DNA of 64,000 nt from CAIUGU01 sp965279735 (GTDB lineage: Bacteria; Pseudomonadota; Gammaproteobacteria; Steroidobacterales; Steroidobacteraceae). Shown piece after piece: positions 8,358 to 16,843 of the stretch; the first letter of the stretch is position 1; each line of letters begins with the position of its first letter. Under the pieces are notes generated by a model. That model ran no database searches and was not told where the DNA came from. It saw only the letters and a program-made list of their open reading frames with translations. Where the stretch lies: contig OZ257260.1 in the NCBI GenBank assembly GCA_965279735.1, forward strand, positions 2,728,001-2,792,000, written 5' to 3'. The position numbers were made by a program, and so were the translations under genes.

Positions 8358-8908
8358 TCGCAGGGGAGTTAGACGGGATGAAAGGCATCACAGCGAAGAG
8401 CCGCTCACAGACGGCACTTCTCCAGACGCTTGTCACGGACACCGAGACGCGCGCAACCGAGGATCACCACCAGGCACTGCGGCTGTGGCTGCGACTGCTG
8501 GCGGTCACGAACTTCATCGAGAGTCATGTACGGCAGAAACTGCTGGCGGCCTTCGAGACGACGCTGCCCCGCTTCGACCTGATGGCGCAACTTGAGCGCG
8601 TGCCCGAAGGCCTCAAGATGAACGAGCTGTCGCAACGGTTGATGGTCACCGGCGGCAACGTCACCGGCATCACGGACATGCTGGAGAAGGAAGGGCTGGT
8701 GGTGCGTGAAGTCGACTCGGTCGATCGCCGCGCCTTCCGCGTCAAACTGACCCGCGATGGCCGCCGCCTGTTCAGTCGCATGGCCGCAGAACACGAGCAA
8801 TGGATCATCCAGTTGTTCCAGGGCCTCTCGACGAAGCAGAAGGATCAGCTGATCAGCCTGCTCGGGGATTTCAAGAAGCAGCTCGTGCAGCTCCCCAGGA
8901 TGGAATGA
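8354..8908 (+). CDS. MarR family transcriptional regulator
   Basis: A 184-residue winged-helix regulator. The central part has the MarR pattern: GLKMNELSQRLMVTGGNVTGITDMLEKEGLV (helix-turn-helix, split here only by reading order), then a wing with VDRRAFRVKLT, then a C-terminal dimerisation helix. The ATG at 8354 overlaps the iorB stop as ATGA; a second in-frame ATG at 8378 has GGGGAG upstream and could be the real start. MarR proteins of aromatic clusters usually bind an aryl-CoA or aromatic acid and release repression. As last gene of the catabolic run it probably controls this cluster. Confidence 0.85.
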   Translation: MIAGELDGMKGITAKSRSQTALLQTLVTDTETRATEDHHQALRLWLRLLAVTNFIESHVRQKLLAAFETTLPRFDLMAQLERVPEGLKMNELSQRLMVTGGNVTGITDMLEKEGLVVREVDSVDRRAFRVKLTRDGRRLFSRMAAEHEQWIIQLFQGLSTKQKDQLISLLGDFKKQLVQLPRME

Positions 8909-8917
8909 GGGTCCTCA

Positions 8918-8947
8918 AGCCTGAATCGTGGCCGCGTCCTTCAGGCT
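8918..8947. terminator. Weak inverted repeat between convergent MarR and AraC genes
   Basis: AGCCTGAA at 8918-8925 pairs with TTCAGGCT at 8940-8947 around a 14-nt loop. It sits in the 76-bp gap between two convergent genes, where a bidirectional terminator is expected, but there is no T-run on either side. Confidence 0.3.
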
Positions 8948-8984
8948 CTAGTCGTCCCCTGACCGCCCGGGCAGCAGCAATCGG

Positions 8985-9989
8985 TCAGCAAACGAACTTG
9001 TGCAAGGTTTCCCGCGGCAGCTCGCCAAAGCGTTCCTTGTATGCCGCGCAGAAATGACCGAGATGGTAGAAGCCGCAGTCCATCGCGATCGTCGTGACTG
9101 AAATTTCCTGCTCGTCATGCGTCGCGAGTGCCTCGCGGACAGCGTCCAGCCGTAAATCCTTGAGATACCGCATCGGCGTGGTATTGAGATACAGCTTGAA
9201 TCCCGCGTAAAGGGCCCGAGTGCTGACGTGGACGGCTTCCGCGACATCTTCCGGCGTGATGGGCTGTGCGAGATTAGCCCGCATGTAGCCCTGTGCCTTG
9301 GCGATGTAGGCCGGACGCGGACGACCCACTCCGCGCGAAAGTTCCTCGCGATAGTTGTGGTCAAGGCACGACAGGAGGCCGGAAAGCAGCAGGGAAACGA
9401 GATTGGCGCGGCCGATAGGCGAGCTGCAGATGCCTTCGCCATCCATCACTGAAACGGTCATCAATTTCAGCAAGCTCGTGATTTCCTGCGCACCGATGGT
9501 GCTCAATGGCACCGCGGGTGCAAATTCAAGCGGCAGGCCCATGTTGCGGCCGAGCTGCTGCTCGAGATGTCGTTCCAGATCGGATTTTTCGATACGGACG
9601 ATGAGCTGCTCGCAGCCCTGGCCGAAGCGCATGTCCACACCCATCATCGGCGAGATCATGACGGCCTGCGTCGGACTGCAGTACACCTCCTGCTGGCCCA
9701 CCTTGACGACGGCTTCACCGCGGATGGGTATCTGCAGAAGGAAAAAATCGCGAAACAGCTGCGGCACGACGCGCACGCTCGCGCCATGACGATGGTAAAG
9801 CAGTGAAACACCGTTGATTTCCGCACGGCCGACGCAGACATCGAGCACCTGCTGGCTGCCGATGACGTCGAGGTGGTGGGGAACAAACAGCGAGCTGATG
9901 TGGTGACGGGCGGCATCCAGATCGTTCGTGCGGTAAGCACTGAGACTGGCCAGCCGCGGCAGGGTGGTGAGCAGTTCGACATTCATCAT
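8985..9989 (-). CDS. AraC family transcriptional regulator
   Basis: AraC/XylS regulator, about 334 residues from the chosen ATG at 9989 (MMNVELLTT). The N-terminal half has the cupin-like ligand-binding fold of FeaR/AlkR-type members (GVSLLYHRHGASVRV, FLLQIPIRGEA). The C-terminal 100 residues hold the two helix-turn-helices: ITPEDVAEAVHVSTRALYAGF and ISVTTIAMDCGFYHLGHFCAAYKERFG, the second followed by GELP. The frame is open up to 10172, but that 61-residue extension is low-complexity and matches no domain, so I kept the internal start; its ribosome site is weak. It is convergent with the MarR gene and divergent from the AAHS transporter, which is a plausible target. Confidence 0.8.
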   Translation of the reverse strand: MMNVELLTTLPRLASLSAYRTNDLDAARHHISSLFVPHHLDVIGSQQVLDVCVGRAEINGVSLLYHRHGASVRVVPQLFRDFFLLQIPIRGEAVVKVGQQEVYCSPTQAVMISPMMGVDMRFGQGCEQLIVRIEKSDLERHLEQQLGRNMGLPLEFAPAVPLSTIGAQEITSLLKLMTVSVMDGEGICSSPIGRANLVSLLLSGLLSCLDHNYREELSRGVGRPRPAYIAKAQGYMRANLAQPITPEDVAEAVHVSTRALYAGFKLYLNTTPMRYLKDLRLDAVREALATHDEQEISVTTIAMDCGFYHLGHFCAAYKERFGELPRETLHKFVC

Positions 9990-10509
9990 CGCATTAGCCC
10001 CATTGCCAGGTTGATTGATCTTTTGCGAACCTGTCTGTACCGACTGCAGTCCCTGGCGGGCAGCTCGCCGTTGAGCCACCAGACGTGAGGAAATCATATT
10101 CCCGGTTCGCTTTAGATTCAAAGCAATTTCTGTACCAAGGCCGGCACTGCCCTTTGCCCCGGATTCGGTCAAGTCACTTTTTTCGACAAAGGGCTTTTAC
10201 CCGCAAATTACGGGGTTTCTGTGGGACTGGCGGTCGCTGTTGCTGCGGCACCACATAATGCACTGCTCCACCTTGCATCGTCATGATCCGCACCGGGCAC
10301 CGCGCTGCCTCGTCAAGGTGCAATGAAGGGTTTTCCCTACTACTCATCATGAATACCTCGAGATCGACGCCAACTCATAACTGATGCCGAATGTGCGTTG
10401 CACGGATGTTGACTGCGGTGTCTGGATAGCAGTGAATTGCGTGCGCTCTGTACGGTTGCGCCATCGCCATTTCTCATCGTCATTTCTCAGGGGCCGAGTC
10501 ACCGACATC
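9990..10509. other. Intergenic region between divergent AraC and transporter genes
   Basis: About 520 bp without a gene I can support. Both flanking genes are open upstream into this stretch, so part of it may be coding if upstream starts are used. It must hold the promoters of the AraC gene and the transporter, but I see no convincing operator or riboswitch. Confidence 0.4.
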
Positions 10510-11886
10510 GTGGATACCAGCGCTCGAACCGATTACACCGTCAATGTCAGTGCCGTGCTCGACACTGCCCGGTTTGGCGCCGCCCAGTTCACCGTGCTGG
10601 CCTTCACCTTCTTTGCCCTCGTGATGGATGGTTTCGACATCCAGGCGATCGCGTTCACCGCTCCTGCGCTCACCGTTGCGTGGGGGATCGAGCGCAGCTC
10701 GCTGGGACCCGTGCTTGCTGCCGCCTTGCTCGGCATGGCGGTTGGGGCAGCCATGATCGGTTCATTCGGCGATCGCTCGGGCCGCAAGACCGCGCTCGTG
10801 ATGAGCTGCGTCATGATGGCTGTCGGCTCAACCGCTTCTGCGTTTGCCAGCGGCCCGATGGAACTCGCGTTCTACCGCTTCGTGACCGGCATCGGCTTGG
10901 GGGGCGCAATGCCGAATGCAACCGCGCTCATGTTCGAATTCGCACCGAAGCGCTGGCGGCATCTCGCCACGGCCACGGCACTTGTCGGTGTTCCATTGGG
11001 CGGGATGCTCGGTGCAGCGATCGCACGCGGCCTTGTCCCGGCTTACGGTTGGCAGGCGCTGTTCCTGATCGGTGGCGCGATTCCCGCGATACTGGGCGCG
11101 ACCATGTGGCTGCTCTTGCCTGAGTCACCGCGTTTCCTGACAATGCAGCCTCGCCGCACGGGAGAGCTGGCCAAGCTCCTGAACCGCATCGCCGGTGAAG
11201 TGAAGTTCAGCGCAGACCTGCGTTACATCGCCGACACGGTCGTGCAGACCGGCAAATCCACGGTCAAGGCGCTCTTCACGCTGGAGTTCCGGCGCGACAC
11301 GCTGACGCTCTGGCTGATCTTCTTCACCAACGTGTTCTCGGTTTACTTCTTCTTCAACTGGCTGCCTACGGTGCTGGCCGCGGCTTCCTTGAGCTTCCAG
11401 CTTTCGGTCACCGGTTCGCTGTTCTTCAATCTCGGTGGCGTTCCCGGCGCGCTGGTTGGCAGCCTGCTGACGGGACGCTATGGCTCAAAGCCGGTACTCG
11501 CGTGCGCAGGTGCCGCGACGTTGCTCAGCGTGCTGTCGATTGCTTTCAACGGCGTCTTCAGCAGCGAGGGCGGTGGCAGCATCACGCTGCTGATGTGGAG
11601 CATGGCGTCGGCCGGCTGCTTCATCAACATGCTGCAGATCGGCATGTTCTCGGTCGCCGCGAATGCGTACCCCACTTTCTGCCGCTCGACCGGCGTGGGC
11701 TGGAGCCTCGCGGTCGCCCGCTTTGGCGGCATCGTCAGCGCCTTCGCTGGCGCGGGCTTCTTCGCCATGGGCTTCGCGGCCCGCGACTTCTTCCTGGTGA
11801 TCGCCGGTGTGCTGGCCATCACCTTTATCGGCGTGATCATCCTGCGCCGGCATATTCCTCCCACTCTGCAAGGGTCGTCGCAATGA
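10510..11886 (+). CDS. MFS transporter, aromatic acid:H+ symporter (AAHS) family
   Basis: Twelve-helix major-facilitator protein. DGFDIQAIAFTAPAL in helix 1 and GDRSGRKTALV in the helix 2-3 loop are the AAHS signatures of BenK/PcaK-type importers, and LPESPRFL follows the sixth helix. I placed the start at GTG 10510, giving 458 residues and the usual start, about 20 residues ahead of helix 1; the frame is open back to 10384. The stop overlaps the start of the lipoprotein gene as ATGA, so the two are coupled. Likely imports an aromatic carboxylate for the catabolic cluster. Confidence 0.85.
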   Translation: MDTSARTDYTVNVSAVLDTARFGAAQFTVLAFTFFALVMDGFDIQAIAFTAPALTVAWGIERSSLGPVLAAALLGMAVGAAMIGSFGDRSGRKTALVMSCVMMAVGSTASAFASGPMELAFYRFVTGIGLGGAMPNATALMFEFAPKRWRHLATATALVGVPLGGMLGAAIARGLVPAYGWQALFLIGGAIPAILGATMWLLLPESPRFLTMQPRRTGELAKLLNRIAGEVKFSADLRYIADTVVQTGKSTVKALFTLEFRRDTLTLWLIFFTNVFSVYFFFNWLPTVLAAASLSFQLSVTGSLFFNLGGVPGALVGSLLTGRYGSKPVLACAGAATLLSVLSIAFNGVFSSEGGGSITLLMWSMASAGCFINMLQIGMFSVAANAYPTFCRSTGVGWSLAVARFGGIVSAFAGAGFFAMGFAARDFFLVIAGVLAITFIGVIILRRHIPPTLQGSSQ

Positions 11887-12995
11887 ACAGCTCAAGGATC
11901 CATCGCCTCTCGCATGCCTCGGTCGGCCTCGCCGTCACACTCGTGCTCGCCGCATGCAGCAGTCCGCCACCGGAAGCCACAGCGCCGACGGAAGCGCAGA
12001 TCACCGAACTCTCCAAGGGACTCGTGCCCGCAGGCCCGTGGCCGCAAGGCGACGAGAAAGGCATGGGGAACACGATCGGTGCCGGCACCTTCATGCGCTG
12101 CGGTTACTACCTCGCGCAATCAGGCACAAAATCTTACGAACTGTCGCACCTGCGCTCAAACACGATGCCGCAGTCGCCGTTCGGCAAGCCCATGGCTTTC
12201 GAATACACGCCTTCGGTCTCGATGGGGGGCACACGCCAGCTCTTCAACGGTGAACTGATCAAGGGTGGCGAACCCGGCCAGCAGGGCACGCAGATGGATG
12301 CCATCGGCCACTTCGCGTTCTACGACCAGGTCTGGGATGGCAAGGGCGACATGCCGGTGGCGCATTACTACGGCGGTCTCACGCAGACCGACGTGAAGCC
12401 GACTCCCGATTCTCCCTTGCTGAAACTCGGCATCGACAAGGCGCCGCCCATCGTGACGTCCGCAGTATTGCTCGACGCCAAGGCCTATCTCGGCAAGGGT
12501 GAAATCATGGCACCCGGCCAGATGGTCACCGCCGCCGACATCGACGGCATGCTGAAGGCACAGGGTCTCGAATGGCGCGGCATCCTGCCGGGCGACGTCG
12601 TCTACATCTACACCGGCTGGGGCGACAACTGGAAGGATCCCGACACCGACAAGACGTACTACACGAAGGGTCCGGGGCTTTCGGGAGATGCCGCGCAGTA
12701 TCTTGCCGACCGTTCAGTCGTGCTGATTGCGCTGGACAATCCGTTCACCGATCCGGTAGCCGATGGCCAGCTGATGGGCAAGGCGATGCCGCCACAGGGT
12801 ATGGACCAGGGACTGCCCTTCCTCATCCACCACACGAATCTCGCGGTGAACGGCATCCACCAGATCCAGAATGCAGACCTGACAGCGATTGCCGCAGACA
12901 AGGTGTGGACGTCCTGCACGATGATCCTGCCGCTGCGCGAACAGGGCAACGCAGGCTCGCCCGTGAGACCTGTTGCAATCGGCGTCCCGCACTGA
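11883..12995 (+). CDS. Cyclase-family (kynurenine formamidase / isatin hydrolase-like) lipoprotein
   Basis: A 370-residue member of the cyclase family (PF04199 type), which includes kynurenine formamidase and isatin hydrolase. The N-terminus is a lipoprotein signal: a hydrophobic stretch ending LVLAACSS with the lipobox Cys near residue 25, so it is probably anchored outside the cytoplasm. The usual metal motif HxGTHxDxPxH is here QQGTQMDAIGH: Asp and the last His are kept, but two His are Gln and the Pro is Ile. The later conserved GDVVYIYTGW and the His pair LIHHTN are present. Start ATG 11883 overlaps the transporter stop. It may hydrolyse a cyclic amide or lactone before uptake of the product; metal binding is uncertain. 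Confidence 0.75.
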   Translation: MNSSRIHRLSHASVGLAVTLVLAACSSPPPEATAPTEAQITELSKGLVPAGPWPQGDEKGMGNTIGAGTFMRCGYYLAQSGTKSYELSHLRSNTMPQSPFGKPMAFEYTPSVSMGGTRQLFNGELIKGGEPGQQGTQMDAIGHFAFYDQVWDGKGDMPVAHYYGGLTQTDVKPTPDSPLLKLGIDKAPPIVTSAVLLDAKAYLGKGEIMAPGQMVTAADIDGMLKAQGLEWRGILPGDVVYIYTGWGDNWKDPDTDKTYYTKGPGLSGDAAQYLADRSVVLIALDNPFTDPVADGQLMGKAMPPQGMDQGLPFLIHHTNLAVNGIHQIQNADLTAIAADKVWTSCTMILPLREQGNAGSPVRPVAIGVPH

Positions 12996-13012
12996 TTGAT
13001 CGGGAGATGAAC

Positions 13013-13045
13013 AAAGGCTCCGCAGGAATGCGGAGCCTTTTTCTT
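13013..13045. terminator. Strong intrinsic terminator after the cyclase gene
   Basis: A perfect 12-bp stem, AAAGGCTCCGCA (13013-13024) with TGCGGAGCCTTT (13029-13040), GGAA tetraloop, then further T residues on the plus strand. It sits between convergent genes and also has A/T flanks suitable for the minus-strand cupin gene. Confidence 0.9.
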
Positions 13046-13047
13046 TT

Positions 13048-13476
13048 TCAGCGATTCGGGATTTCGACGAGGATGACTTCCGCCGGTTCGTCGGTGCGAT
13101 TCTCGATCTGGTGGGAAATGCGCAGGTCGGTGTTGGAGACGAACGATTCGCCGGGGCCATAGTCACGGGCAATGTTGCCCTGGTGCTCGGTGAGCTTGCC
13201 CTTCAGCACGTAGACAACTTCTGGCCAGCCCTGGTGGCTGTGCAACGAGCCTTTGGCCTTGGGATCGATGACGGCATAGGCCAGCAGCATGCGCTTGCCA
13301 CGCATGGACTCGAAATGCACGCCCAGGTCGATCGATTGCAGTTCGGTCTCGGTGACTCGGGGCGCCTGCAAAGGCATCGCGGCCGGCTGTGCCAGCACGT
13401 AACCGACCGCGATGAACAACAGCGCCAAACCACCACCTGAAACCAGTCGTACCGCGGGACGCGTCAGACGTTTCAT
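13048..13476 (-). CDS. Small cupin-domain protein with N-terminal membrane/signal segment
   Basis: A 142-residue protein. Residues 12-30 form one hydrophobic segment (GGGLALLFIAVGYVLAQ) that is either a signal peptide or a membrane anchor. The rest is a single cupin barrel with SLHSHQGWPEVVYVLKGKLTEH in its first motif and GPGESFVSNTDLRISHQIEN in its second, giving possible metal-binding histidines. Its ATG overlaps the stop of the serine hydrolase by 4 bp, so it is translated with it. Function unknown; such exported cupins may sense or bind small molecules. Confidence 0.75.
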   Translation of the reverse strand: MKRLTRPAVRLVSGGGLALLFIAVGYVLAQPAAMPLQAPRVTETELQSIDLGVHFESMRGKRMLLAYAVIDPKAKGSLHSHQGWPEVVYVLKGKLTEHQGNIARDYGPGESFVSNTDLRISHQIENRTDEPAEVILVEIPNR

Positions 13477-14789
13477 TTCGCGCTCCCCGCCTTGAAGACA
13501 GCGCCGACGGCCCGCGCATAGTTGACCCAGCCGTTCTCCGGCGTCGTGGAGAACCAGGCGACAACGTAATCAGCCTGCGGGGATACGTAGATTCCCTGGC
13601 CGCGTGCACCACCCTTGAAGAAATCGCCATCTTCATAGACGGCATCCCACTGCCGCGAGTTGCAGCGGGGAACATCCACTCCGGGTTCCCGGATTCGCGC
13701 GGCAACTTCCGCGTAGATCGCGGGCCGGCATCCATTCCGGATTCTTCCGATCAGTGATTCCGGAACGATCCGTTCCTGCGAAACGACGTTCCAGCTCGGG
13801 GTATACAGCAGACCGTAGCGGGCTTTGTCACGCAGCCGACTGGAAATCATGCCGTAAAGGGCAGCCCCACCCTGCATGTTCACACCGACCTGCGCATCGC
13901 CCTCGGCGCCCATCTTCGACCACACGCGATCGCTGAAGAGGTCCGCCGCGCGCTGGCCAGAAACCCGCTCAGCCAGCATGATGAGCATCTTGGTATTGAG
14001 CGATGAGTACTCGAACTTGAGTCCGGGCTCCGACAGCTTGGGCACACCGAAGAGGATCTGGTCGGAAATACGTGATCCGAGGTTCGATGTATCACCCAGC
14101 TCGATACGGAAGAAATGGTTGACCGGTGAGGCGGGATTCGTGCGCGAAGCTTCGTTCTCGTTCACTTCGAGGCCGGTGGCCATGTCGAGGATGTCGATGA
14201 CCCGAATGCCAGCCCAGGCCGTCTGCTTGAGTTCTGGCAGATACGTATCGATGGATTTGCTGACGTCGATCTTGCCCTCCGCTTCGAGCAAGCCCACCAG
14301 CAGCCCTGCGACCGACTTGCCGCTGGAGAACCACAGGTGATGATCGTCCTGGCGCATGCCCGGATATCGCTCGTAGACGACTTTCCCATGATGCAGAACG
14401 ATGAAACCCTGGACGCGGGAACGGGGGTCGGCGAGCAACTCGTCGAGGGTCAGCTCGCCCAGCGACGTCTTCGCTTTCACCTGCCCGAGCTTGGCGTCCA
14501 GTGCAACCGGCAGCGTGCGGATCGGCCCTCCGCGGCGGATCAGGTTCTGCGGAACGAACTCTTCCCAATGCAGGAAGTAGTAGAGATTCGCATCGTCCGT
14601 GTCGTAGGCATTCGTCGACGTGAAGCCCTGGCGCAGCTTGTAGCCCAGCTCGGCGGGAAAGCCATTTTTCGCGATCGAAACAGGAAGCAGCGCAGGTGCG
14701 GGCTGGCTTTGAGCCGGGGCAGTTGTGGCGCCCAAGGCAAGCAACGCTAGCGACAGACCGGTCGCAATACGATTCAGGGATGCGGACAT
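13473..14789 (-). CDS. Exported serine hydrolase, class C beta-lactamase / esterase fold
   Basis: A 438-residue protein with a signal peptide ending about AQSQPA. SSGK at 155-158 gives the nucleophile and general base of the SxxK family, and EYSSLNTK provides the Tyr of the YxN-type motif, here with Ser in place of Asn. Family members include beta-lactamases, DD-peptidases and carboxylesterases. The long N-terminal region before SxxK and GGARGQGIYVSP near the C-terminus fit the esterase-like branch (6-aminohexanoate-dimer hydrolase, EstB), more than a true AmpC. It is first of a two-gene unit with the cupin. Substrate unknown. Confidence 0.8.
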   Translation of the reverse strand: MSASLNRIATGLSLALLALGATTAPAQSQPAPALLPVSIAKNGFPAELGYKLRQGFTSTNAYDTDDANLYYFLHWEEFVPQNLIRRGGPIRTLPVALDAKLGQVKAKTSLGELTLDELLADPRSRVQGFIVLHHGKVVYERYPGMRQDDHHLWFSSGKSVAGLLVGLLEAEGKIDVSKSIDTYLPELKQTAWAGIRVIDILDMATGLEVNENEASRTNPASPVNHFFRIELGDTSNLGSRISDQILFGVPKLSEPGLKFEYSSLNTKMLIMLAERVSGQRAADLFSDRVWSKMGAEGDAQVGVNMQGGAALYGMISSRLRDKARYGLLYTPSWNVVSQERIVPESLIGRIRNGCRPAIYAEVAARIREPGVDVPRCNSRQWDAVYEDGDFFKGGARGQGIYVSPQADYVVAWFSTTPENGWVNYARAVGAVFKAGSAK

Positions 14790-14879
14790 GACGGGTTCCC
14801 GGTGGCTGAAGCAGCGGTCACGCTGACCGACCGCGCTTTACCCTACACGCGGCACCGAAGGAGCTGCCATCCGCAGATC

Positions 14880-14901
14880 GCAGTCACTATCCCGTGACTG
14901 C
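14880..14901. terminator. Hairpin downstream of psuG-like gene
   Basis: GCAGTCAC (14880-14887) and GTGACTGC (14894-14901) form a perfect 8-bp stem with loop TATCCC, about 30 nt past the psuG-like stop and upstream of the serine hydrolase start. There is no T-run, so termination is only possible. Confidence 0.35.
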
Positions 14902-14930
14902 AGGCGCTTCACTGCACCGGGGTTATCCCC

Positions 14931-15839
14931 TCAGGACCGGCCCATCGCGAGTGCGATATCGGCCGCCAGCAGCGAGTTGTCCTCGAGCAGCCGCAACGTG
15001 CGATCAACGGTTTCTCCACCGGACGCTTTCTGCAGATGCTTCTGCAGGAACGGCGTCAGCGCCTTGCCGCGGACAGCGCTTTCCCGGGCTTGCGCCATGG
15101 CTTCGACAATCCGTGCTTCCAGCCAAGCACCCTCCATGGCGAGTTCCGCAGCGAGAGGCTTTGCAACGAGCAAGCCCTGTCCGACTTTCAGACCGCGCTG
15201 CGCGGCAAATACGGCGGCCACTTCTGCGGCGGAGTCGACGCGGGCAGTGATGGCAAGACCTGTCTCACGACTCCAGTAGCCCGGGAGGCTGTCGACCTCG
15301 AATCCGAGCACGGGAATTCCGAGCGTCTCGAACATTTCCACGGTGTTGGGCAGATCGAGAATCGCCTTTGCACCAGAGCACACGACAACCACAGCAGATC
15401 TCGAGAGCTCGGCCACATCGGAGGAAATATCGATCACCTCGGGCATCCCGCGATGCACACCGCCGAGGCCACCGGTTCCGATGACGTCGATACCGGAATT
15501 GCGGGCCACGATGAGCAGCGCCCCTACCGTCAGAATCCCGGTCATCTTGCGGGCGATTGCAACCGCCATATCCGCCGGCCCGATCTTGGCGAGATCGGGA
15601 TGCAGGCCCAGCTCGTGCAGCTCCTCCGTTGTCAGACCTGCCAAGATCTGTCCTTCGATCATGGCTGCAAACGCCGCTGCGACGCCTTTGGCGCAGACCC
15701 GGCTTTGCAGACGCAGGGCCGCCTCCGTGTTGGCAGGATAGGCCTGTCCATACGTGAGCAAGGCCGCATCCAGCAGGATCACGGGCTGATGCTCGACGCG
15801 CGCTTTGGTTACTTCCGCTCCGAACTCGATCATGGTCAT
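14931..15839 (-). CDS. psuG: Pseudouridine-5'-phosphate glycosidase, divergent PsuG
   Basis: A 302-residue PsuG-family protein. In E. coli the enzyme splits pseudouridine 5'-phosphate to uracil and ribose 5-phosphate with Lys166 forming the sugar adduct. Here K158 in CSGAKAILDLP matches it, H129 in GGLGGVHRG matches His137, K85 matches Lys93, and DNSLLAADIA keeps the C-terminal Asn. The E. coli segment LESTIISHG, carrying Glu31, is replaced by LLDAALLTYG with Asp24, and the SRRDL segment is IGPADM. So the core is kept but part of the active site differs. No psuK kinase is adjacent. It is divergent from the DUF6165 gene with about 120 bp between. Confidence 0.8.
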   Translation of the reverse strand: MTMIEFGAEVTKARVEHQPVILLDAALLTYGQAYPANTEAALRLQSRVCAKGVAAAFAAMIEGQILAGLTTEELHELGLHPDLAKIGPADMAVAIARKMTGILTVGALLIVARNSGIDVIGTGGLGGVHRGMPEVIDISSDVAELSRSAVVVVCSGAKAILDLPNTVEMFETLGIPVLGFEVDSLPGYWSRETGLAITARVDSAAEVAAVFAAQRGLKVGQGLLVAKPLAAELAMEGAWLEARIVEAMAQARESAVRGKALTPFLQKHLQKASGGETVDRTLRLLEDNSLLAADIALAMGRS

Positions 15840-15958
15840 TGGCTACCTGAGATGCCGCACCGCGATTCCAGCATAGCCATGGAAGACGCGAATGTCAGGT
15901 TGCGAGAGTCCTCAAGCTATACTTCCGGCCTGTTTCATTGAGCGGCAAAGGACTTCTT

Positions 15959-16366
15959 GTGGCTGAAATCAGGGTCCCCGTTTCCCCCGGCGAGCTGATC
16001 GACAAGATCACGATTCTCGAGATCAAGTCCGAGCGGATGACGGACGCGAAAAAGATCGCGAACGTGAATCTCGAGCTGTCGCTGCTCAAATCAACGTGGG
16101 AAAAATCCGACTACGCCAAGACCGACATCAGCCGCGAATGGGCCGAGCTCAAGCGCATCAATGAAAAGCTGTGGGTCGTCGAAGACGACATCCGCGACCA
16201 GGAGCGCGCCCGGACTTTTGGCGAACGATTCATCGAGCTGGCCCGTGCTGTTTACGTCATCAATGACGAACGGGCAGCCGTGAAGCGCGTGATCAATACG
16301 CGGTTGGGCTCGACAATCGTGGAAGAGAAGAGCTATGCCGACTACACGGGTACCGGCAGCAAGTAG
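15959..16366 (+). CDS. DUF6165 family protein
   Basis: A 135-residue protein that I recognise as DUF6165 from its start AEIRVPVSPGELIDKITILEIK and charged helical body (EKLWVVEDDIRDQERA, NDERAAVKRVIN). I chose the GTG at 15959, which has AAAGGA 6-7 nt upstream and gives the family's usual start; the frame is also open from a TTG at 15938. It is predicted helical and cytoplasmic, with no cysteine cluster or membrane segment. Members are often encoded near polysaccharide or LPS genes, but no such genes are here. Function unknown. Confidence 0.75.
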   Translation: MAEIRVPVSPGELIDKITILEIKSERMTDAKKIANVNLELSLLKSTWEKSDYAKTDISREWAELKRINEKLWVVEDDIRDQERARTFGERFIELARAVYVINDERAAVKRVINTRLGSTIVEEKSYADYTGTGSK

Positions 16367-16374
16367 CGCCCGAA

Positions 16375-16578
16375 CTACTTCTTGAGCGTGTACTCGGCGC
16401 TGCAGTAGGGGCATTTCGCCCAGCCGGTCTTCTCGATCGGCAGATAAACCTTCGGATGGGAATTCCAGAGATACATCCCCGGGCTGGGGCACGTGAGCGG
16501 CAGATCCGCGACCGTCACGGTGTACTGGTTCTGCGCATTGGGCTGGATGAGTTTCTCAGCGCGCTCGGGGGTAGCCAT
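16375..16578 (-). CDS. Zinc-finger domain protein (CHCC / NDUFS6-like)
   Basis: A 67-residue protein. Cys in LTCPSP, His in NSHPKVYLP and the pair CPYCSAEY near the C-terminus make a CHCC zinc site like that of the NDUFS6 accessory subunit of complex I and its small bacterial relatives. It lies 18 bp after fdsD and ends 8 bp from the convergent DUF6165 stop, so it may be the last gene of the formate dehydrogenase operon. Whether it helps that enzyme is unknown. Confidence 0.8.
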   Translation of the reverse strand: MATPERAEKLIQPNAQNQYTVTVADLPLTCPSPGMYLWNSHPKVYLPIEKTGWAKCPYCSAEYTLKK

Positions 16579-16596
16579 CGATGCTCCGGGTCAAGA

Positions 16597-16842
16597 TCAG
16601 GGACGGACGGCATTATCCCTGTCGTTTGCCACTTGCGCCAGCAGTGCCACGGCCCGCATAGGCGTATCGGCCAGACCCTCGCCCCCGTCCCTGTAATGGG
16701 TCACGATCTGGCGCCGCATGCGGGGGTCCCAGTAACGTTCGATGTGCTGGGCGATCGATTTCGCCGCGACCGCCGCATCAGGCTCCGACGCGAAGAACGA
16801 CCCGATGTCGTTCGCCATCTTGACCAGGTGGGAGTAATCCAT
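16597..16842 (-). CDS. fdsD: Formate dehydrogenase delta subunit
   Basis: An 81-residue protein starting MDYSHLVKMANDIGSFFAS, with HIERYWDPRMRRQI in the middle; both are typical of the FdsD small subunit of NAD-dependent formate dehydrogenases. It starts 1 bp after the fdhD stop. FdsD is required for an active soluble complex in relatives and, by homology with similar systems, may assist molybdenum cofactor insertion. Confidence 0.9.
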   Translation of the reverse strand: MDYSHLVKMANDIGSFFASEPDAAVAAKSIAQHIERYWDPRMRRQIVTHYRDGGEGLADTPMRAVALLAQVANDRDNAVRP

Positions 16843-16843
16843 C

